In this document: positions 5,398 to 8,030 of the stretch, piece by piece
Position numbering within the stretch: position 1 is the stretch's first letter
Layout of the letters: every line of letters starts with the position of its first letter
Source: KLAP211 sp964650085
GTDB lineage: Bacteria; Patescibacteriota; Dojkabacteria; J137
Direction: 5' to 3'
NCBI GenBank assembly: GCA_964650085.1
Contig: CAZYSE010000048.1
Location: 1 to 8,030 of the forward strand
Length of the DNA stretch: 8,030 bases
Position numbers and translations under genes: made by a program
The notes under the pieces: generated by a model
Databases searched by the model: none
What the model was told of the DNA's origin: nothing
What the model saw: the letters and a program-made list of their open reading frames with translations, nothing else

Positions 5398-6285
5398 TTA
5401 TCTTATTCCGACTATAGCGCCTTGAACTGAATCCATCTCAATTAAATACTTCAATCTTTGGACGTCTAATTTGTTAATTTTCTGCGACTCAAAAAGACTG
5501 TCTACCAATTCTAGATACTTAGAATCTCTTTTATTCACAAAATAAGGAGAGTTAAGTGCTCCAAATTTCAAAGGTTTCCATCTGCTTTCTTCGTACGTAA
5601 GCAGATCGGCGTATAAAACAGCAAGGCAAATAAGACCTTCTAAATCCTGAACTTTTTCTTCATAAAGAGGAAAATAAATTACTTTTGGAAAATATTTTCT
5701 CCACTGAGCAACAATTAATGGATTACTGGTCCATCCAAAAATAATTCCATTTTGCAAAAGCTCATACAAACTTTGTGAGTATCCTTTTCGCTGTCCCTGT
5801 AAGTCTGGTCTTACTACGACTCCAATTTCTGAATAAATCTTTTTAGAGTTTAAAAAATGTCGTAACTTTGGGAATAATGAATTAAAAGCGCTATTTTCAA
5901 CAGCGTGTTTACTTAAAAGATAATTCCATGCCGAGCGGTCTTCAATTAAACGTTTAAGATTTTCCATTCTGGCCAAGCTTATAGGTGAATCTAAAGTTTC
6001 TACCAGATACTCTAGAAGAGCAGCTGGTTCTCCCTCATCTAGCAAAACATGAACATTAGCAAACAGTGTGGCATCTATATATTCCTGAAACTTGGTAGGA
6101 TTTTCTTCAAAAGCCGCAATAGTTAAATCTGCAGTTCCCCAACCTTCGTTTTCTGCAATTATAGGAAGAATATATTTTCGAATTTTATTAAGATTATCCG
6201 AATTACTCAAATCGATATGACTATATGAAGTAGTGTCCGTTGTTGTGTTTACCTTTTTGAAGTCGAGTTTTATTATTTCAGTCAT
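5398..6285 (-). CDS. Protein with GNAT-like acetyltransferase patch (295 residues)
   Basis: Residues 153-174 read EIGVVVRPDLQGQRKGYSQS and onward. This matches the beta4-loop-helix (motif A) of GCN5-related N-acetyltransferases, in which a (R/Q)-x-x-G-x-(G/A) loop binds the pyrophosphate of acetyl-CoA. Here the first glycine is arginine (Q-G-Q-R-K-G), so the motif is degenerate. Next, FGWTSNPLIVAQWRKYFPKV (183-202) resembles the GNAT segment where a second strand and a variable helix follow. The N-terminal 150 residues, with WGTADLTIAAFEENP (49-63), and the C-terminal 80 do not match a family I know. There is no signal peptide or membrane helix. The start ATG at 6285 has no Shine-Dalgarno sequence and sits about 15 bases after a predicted transcription start. 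Substrate unknown. It might modify a small molecule or a protein, and loss of activity is possible. Confidence 0.62.
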   Translation of the reverse strand: MTEIIKLDFKKVNTTTDTTSYSHIDLSNSDNLNKIRKYILPIIAENEGWGTADLTIAAFEENPTKFQEYIDATLFANVHVLLDEGEPAALLEYLVETLDSPISLARMENLKRLIEDRSAWNYLLSKHAVENSAFNSLFPKLRHFLNSKKIYSEIGVVVRPDLQGQRKGYSQSLYELLQNGIIFGWTSNPLIVAQWRKYFPKVIYFPLYEEKVQDLEGLICLAVLYADLLTYEESRWKPLKFGALNSPYFVNKRDSKYLELVDSLFESQKINKLDVQRLKYLIEMDSVQGAIVGIR

Positions 6286-6306
6286 AGTGCGAGTAGTTTT
6301 AAATTT

Positions 6307-6315
6307 ATCATATCA
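6307..6315 (-). promoter_or_regulatory. Extended -10 promoter for the GNAT-like gene
   Basis: The minus strand reads TGATATGAT (6315-6307): TG, one base, then TATGAT. No convincing -35 box. The predicted start near 6300 leaves a leader of about 15 bases. It is divergent from the tRNA-Thr promoter 17 bases away, so the two may interfere. Confidence 0.5.
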
Positions 6316-6331
6316 TGTAGCTTGCTGTGTT

Positions 6332-6340
6332 TGATATAAT
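6332..6340 (+). promoter_or_regulatory. Extended -10 promoter for tRNA-Thr(GGT)
   Basis: TGATATAAT (6332-6340) is a full extended -10. The start would fall near 6347, immediately before the upstream copy of the tRNA 5' end at 6349. That is where the promoter would be expected if the tRNA once began there. Confidence 0.62.
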
Positions 6341-6348
6341 TCAACGTT

Positions 6349-6420
6349 GCTGAAGTAGCTTCCGTCTACGCCAAGGCTTCGACGGACAAGCAGCTGGATG
6401 CAAACGCAGCTGAAGTAGCT
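6349..6420 (+). repeat. 12-bp direct repeats around a 48-bp palindromic insert at a tRNA 5' end
   Basis: GCTGAAGTAGCT occurs at 6349-6360 and again at 6409-6420, where it is the first 12 bases of tRNA-Thr(GGT). Between them lie 48 bases (6361-6408). These begin with an imperfect palindrome, TCCGTC (6361-6366) to GACGGA (6381-6386), with inner GCC-AA-GGC, and also contain CAGCTG at 6391-6396, repeated at 6407-6412 across the junction. The segment is much richer in GC than its surroundings. The layout resembles insertion of a short REP-like element with a 12-bp target duplication that left an intact tRNA. Its plus-strand frame would read VYAKASTDKQLDANA. I associate such peptides with repeats in Patescibacteria genomes, from memory only. 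Confidence 0.72.
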
Positions 6421-6481
6421 CAGATGGTAGAGCGCACCCATGGTAAGGGTGAGGTCTCGGGTTCGATTCCCGACTTTAGCT
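6409..6481 (+). tRNA. tRNA-Thr, anticodon GGT
   Basis: This 73-base cloverleaf has acceptor GCTGAAG paired with CTTTAGC (6474-6480, one G-U pair) and discriminator T6481. The anticodon stem CACCC/GGGTG surrounds ATGGTAA with anticodon GGT at 6442-6444, reading ACC and ACU. The T arm TCGGG-TTCGATT-CCCGA is fully paired. G1-C72 and C2-G71 fit threonine identity, as in the other Thr tRNA here. CCA is not encoded. The first 12 bases are duplicated 60 bp upstream. Confidence 0.96.
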
Positions 6482-6497
6482 TATGGACAATTAAAAT

Positions 6498-7349
6498 ATG
6501 AAAGATTTTGACAGTAACTCAAATTTGTCGACAAAAGCCACAATAGTTGTGGGTATATTTGCTGCATTACTTACCTTATCAAATTTTAAAACGGAACTGG
6601 AGGGTTTTCATCTGTTTAATACAGAGATATCGGCATGGGCAATAGGTGTCATTATGGCCTTCTTATTAGTTTCCGTGATGTATATTTATTCATTAGGGTA
6701 TGTGTTTTCTCTCTATCCGTTAGTAGCAAAGTTAAGAATTTTTAGGTACGCAGAGAATTTAGGCGACTTATTTTTTGTATTAGCTTTACTCTCACCAATA
6801 ATAGCTTTAATATCTATACCAGTTGCACTTTCTCTTCGTACACTTCTCACACGATTGGGATATGGGGTCGAGCAAAATCCTCAACTACTCTTCCAGATCT
6901 TCTTATCAATCTCTGTAACTGCGATTGTAGCCATTCAAATAATGTTATTTTTAAGATCATATCGCTTTAGAACTAAGATGCTTGAGGAGCAGATTAAATT
7001 CTATAGGAATCAACGTTCTAAAGGAGGGAGAGAAAACAATCACTATTATTTGTTTGAATTAGCTAAATCTATTGAGGCTAATTTAAAAAGACTCTATTCA
7101 GGCCTTTCACAAAGTAATCGAAATAGTTTTAGTCAATTGGTCAATTTTGCTACTCAAGACAACGTAATAACTAATTACGATAGGGCGCAACTCCTAGATT
7201 TATTAGACTTCAGAAACCAATTTGCGCATGGACAAATTGACAATTCACAGCAAAACTTTATTAGCGGTAGTGTAGGGGCGCAAATGATTACTGAGGCACA
7301 AAGAATACTCGGCGTCTTAGAGCAAGCTAATCTAGCAGATAAGAATTAA
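6498..7349 (+). CDS. Four-helix membrane protein with C-terminal HEPN-like domain
   Basis: I do not recognise a named family. Four hydrophobic helices are visible (about 12-30, 46-70, 88-112 and 130-152). A basic juxtamembrane helix (153-178) and a soluble C-terminal domain (about 180-283) follow. The domain appears all-helical: YYLFELAKSIEANLKRLYSG (183-202), a middle helix near SFSQLVNFATQ (210-220), LLDLLDFRNQFAHGQ (232-246) and AQMITEAQRILGVLEQANL (261-279). R239-N240-x3-H244 matches the R-(N/D/H)-x3-H signature of HEPN domains, many of which are ribonucleases in toxin, defence and RNA-processing systems. Others have no enzymatic activity. With both ends inside, this domain would face the cytoplasm. 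The start ATG is 17 bases after the tRNA-Thr, so it may be co-transcribed with it, and dprA follows after 54 bases. There is no Shine-Dalgarno sequence. Activity is inferred from one motif. Confidence 0.66.
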   Translation: MKDFDSNSNLSTKATIVVGIFAALLTLSNFKTELEGFHLFNTEISAWAIGVIMAFLLVSVMYIYSLGYVFSLYPLVAKLRIFRYAENLGDLFFVLALLSPIIALISIPVALSLRTLLTRLGYGVEQNPQLLFQIFLSISVTAIVAIQIMLFLRSYRFRTKMLEEQIKFYRNQRSKGGRENNHYYLFELAKSIEANLKRLYSGLSQSNRNSFSQLVNFATQDNVITNYDRAQLLDLLDFRNQFAHGQIDNSQQNFISGSVGAQMITEAQRILGVLEQANLADKN

Positions 7350-7403
7350 AATTTGTATCCCAACACATAGCTTCAATCTTTTCCTTCATGAGATAAACTC
7401 TTC

Positions 7404-8030
7404 ATGAACAATTTAGAATTTCTAATAAACATGCTTTTCCAAAAGAATTTTGGAACTAAAAGCATTAACAAAGTATTGAAACTCAGCAACACAGTAGAAG
7501 AATTTATCGAAAACATTCAGCTATTGTTTGCAGATTCAGATCAAGATCTGGTAAATAATAAAGCAGAAGTTCAAGGAATCTTAGACCGGTGTCAGAAAAC
7601 AGGCGTTGCTTTAATCAACTATTTCGAGGAGTCGTATCCTCAACTTCTAAGAGAGATTCCTGATTCACCTTTGGTACTAGCGTGCAAAGGAAGTATCGGC
7701 TTACTAAAAAGCCCTTGTATAAGTGTTGTAGGAACTAGAGATTGCACACATTATGGCAAACAAGTTACGAAAGAGTTATGCGAATTCTTATCTACACATT
7801 CATTTACTACAGTTAGTGGAATGGCTTTCGGGATAGACGCAGAGGTACACATAAATTCCATGCAAACCATTGCTGTTCTTCCAACATTTCCTTCAAAAGC
7901 TATACCCGCAAATAATCAGAGAATCTATCTAGATATATTGAACAAAAATGGATTAATAATTTCTGAAAATATAAAAGATGAAGAAGTCGCACCGTACATG
8001 TACGTTTCAAGAAACAGAATTGTTGCAGGA
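7404..8030 (+). CDS. dprA: DprA/Smf DNA-processing protein, 3' end cut by window edge
   Basis: DprA binds incoming single-stranded DNA during transformation and loads RecA on it. The frame is open from ATG 7404 to the window end (209 residues, about two thirds of a usual protein). An N-terminal helical region (1-70) precedes YPQLLREIPDSPLVLACKGS (78-97, family YPxxLxxIxDPPxxLyxkG). The Rossmann-like DprA domain follows: ISVVGTRDCTHYG (106-118), VSGMAFGIDAEVH (137-149; family SGxAxGIDaxAH), TIAVLPT (155-161), ANNQRIY (169-175) and SRNRIVAG (202-209; family RNRIIAG). The loop between DAEVH and TIAVL is a few residues shorter than usual, and the glycine of VLGTG is proline here. No clear Shine-Dalgarno sequence precedes the ATG. 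It lies 54 bases after the membrane HEPN-like gene on the same strand. With comEC in the same window, this supports a natural transformation pathway. Confidence 0.93.
   Translation, partial: MNNLEFLINMLFQKNFGTKSINKVLKLSNTVEEFIENIQLLFADSDQDLVNNKAEVQGILDRCQKTGVALINYFEESYPQLLREIPDSPLVLACKGSIGLLKSPCISVVGTRDCTHYGKQVTKELCEFLSTHSFTTVSGMAFGIDAEVHINSMQTIAVLPTFPSKAIPANNQRIYLDILNKNGLIISENIKDEEVAPYMYVSRNRIVAG

Noticed and set aside
5376..5425. Plus-strand AAGGAGG followed seven bases later by ATG, an 11-residue frame
   Set aside because: The apparent ribosome site is half of a palindrome and the frame runs antisense into the GNAT-like gene with no plus-strand promoter nearby.
6349..6408. T-box or other riboswitch ahead of tRNA-Thr
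   Set aside because: T-boxes lie before amino acid or synthetase genes and need a conserved T-box bulge and terminator, neither of which is present.
6361..6420. Integrative element attachment site at the tRNA
   Set aside because: Integrases usually duplicate the 3' end of a tRNA and leave kilobases of cargo with an integrase gene. Here the 5' end is duplicated around only 48 bases.

Overview
The window is AT-rich, gene-dense and bacterial. I think it comes from a Candidate Phyla Radiation (Patescibacteria) genome. The reasons are very short genes and spacers, bacterial bL28 and bL33, no encoded CCA on any tRNA, almost no Shine-Dalgarno sequences, competence genes (comEC, dprA) among unrecognised proteins, and an interspersed hairpin repeat of a type I associate with this group from memory. 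No gene here fixes the lineage, so the assignment is an inference.

Left part, minus strand. A bL33-like gene runs off the left edge behind a near-consensus promoter. Upstream of it lies a tightly packed cluster read right to left: a SpoU/TrmH rRNA methyltransferase (3394-4092), a membrane-anchored cyclophilin (2630-3394, TAATG junction), a 48-residue membrane peptide (2467-2613), the ComEC channel domain (1173-2546), and a separate gene for the ComEC-type metallo-beta-lactamase domain (282-1180), which starts inside the comEC stop region. The last gene carries a one-base frameshift that can be bounded to about 680-713. The bL28 gene (4144-4380) precedes the cluster, with a consensus promoter upstream and an intrinsic terminator between it and the methyltransferase.

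Middle. Two plus-strand tRNA genes, Thr(TGT) and Tyr(GTA), share one promoter. The Tyr tRNA has a C1-G72 pair, which is unusual for Bacteria. Two minus-strand genes follow: an unrecognised 128-residue protein with likely coiled coils, and a 295-residue protein with a GNAT-like patch. Between them is a compound inverted repeat.

Right part, plus strand. A divergent promoter pair leads to tRNA-Thr(GGT). The first 12 bases of this tRNA are duplicated 60 bp upstream, around a 48-bp palindromic insert. Next come a four-helix membrane protein with a C-terminal HEPN-like R-N-x3-H motif and dprA, which runs off the right edge.

Together, comEC, its metallohydrolase and dprA indicate DNA uptake and single-strand handling in transformation. 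The rest is translation machinery plus three unrecognised proteins. The best candidates for something new are the membrane HEPN-like protein, the repeat inserted at the tRNA gene, and the tRNA-Tyr identity pair. I see no CRISPR array, transposase or phage gene.
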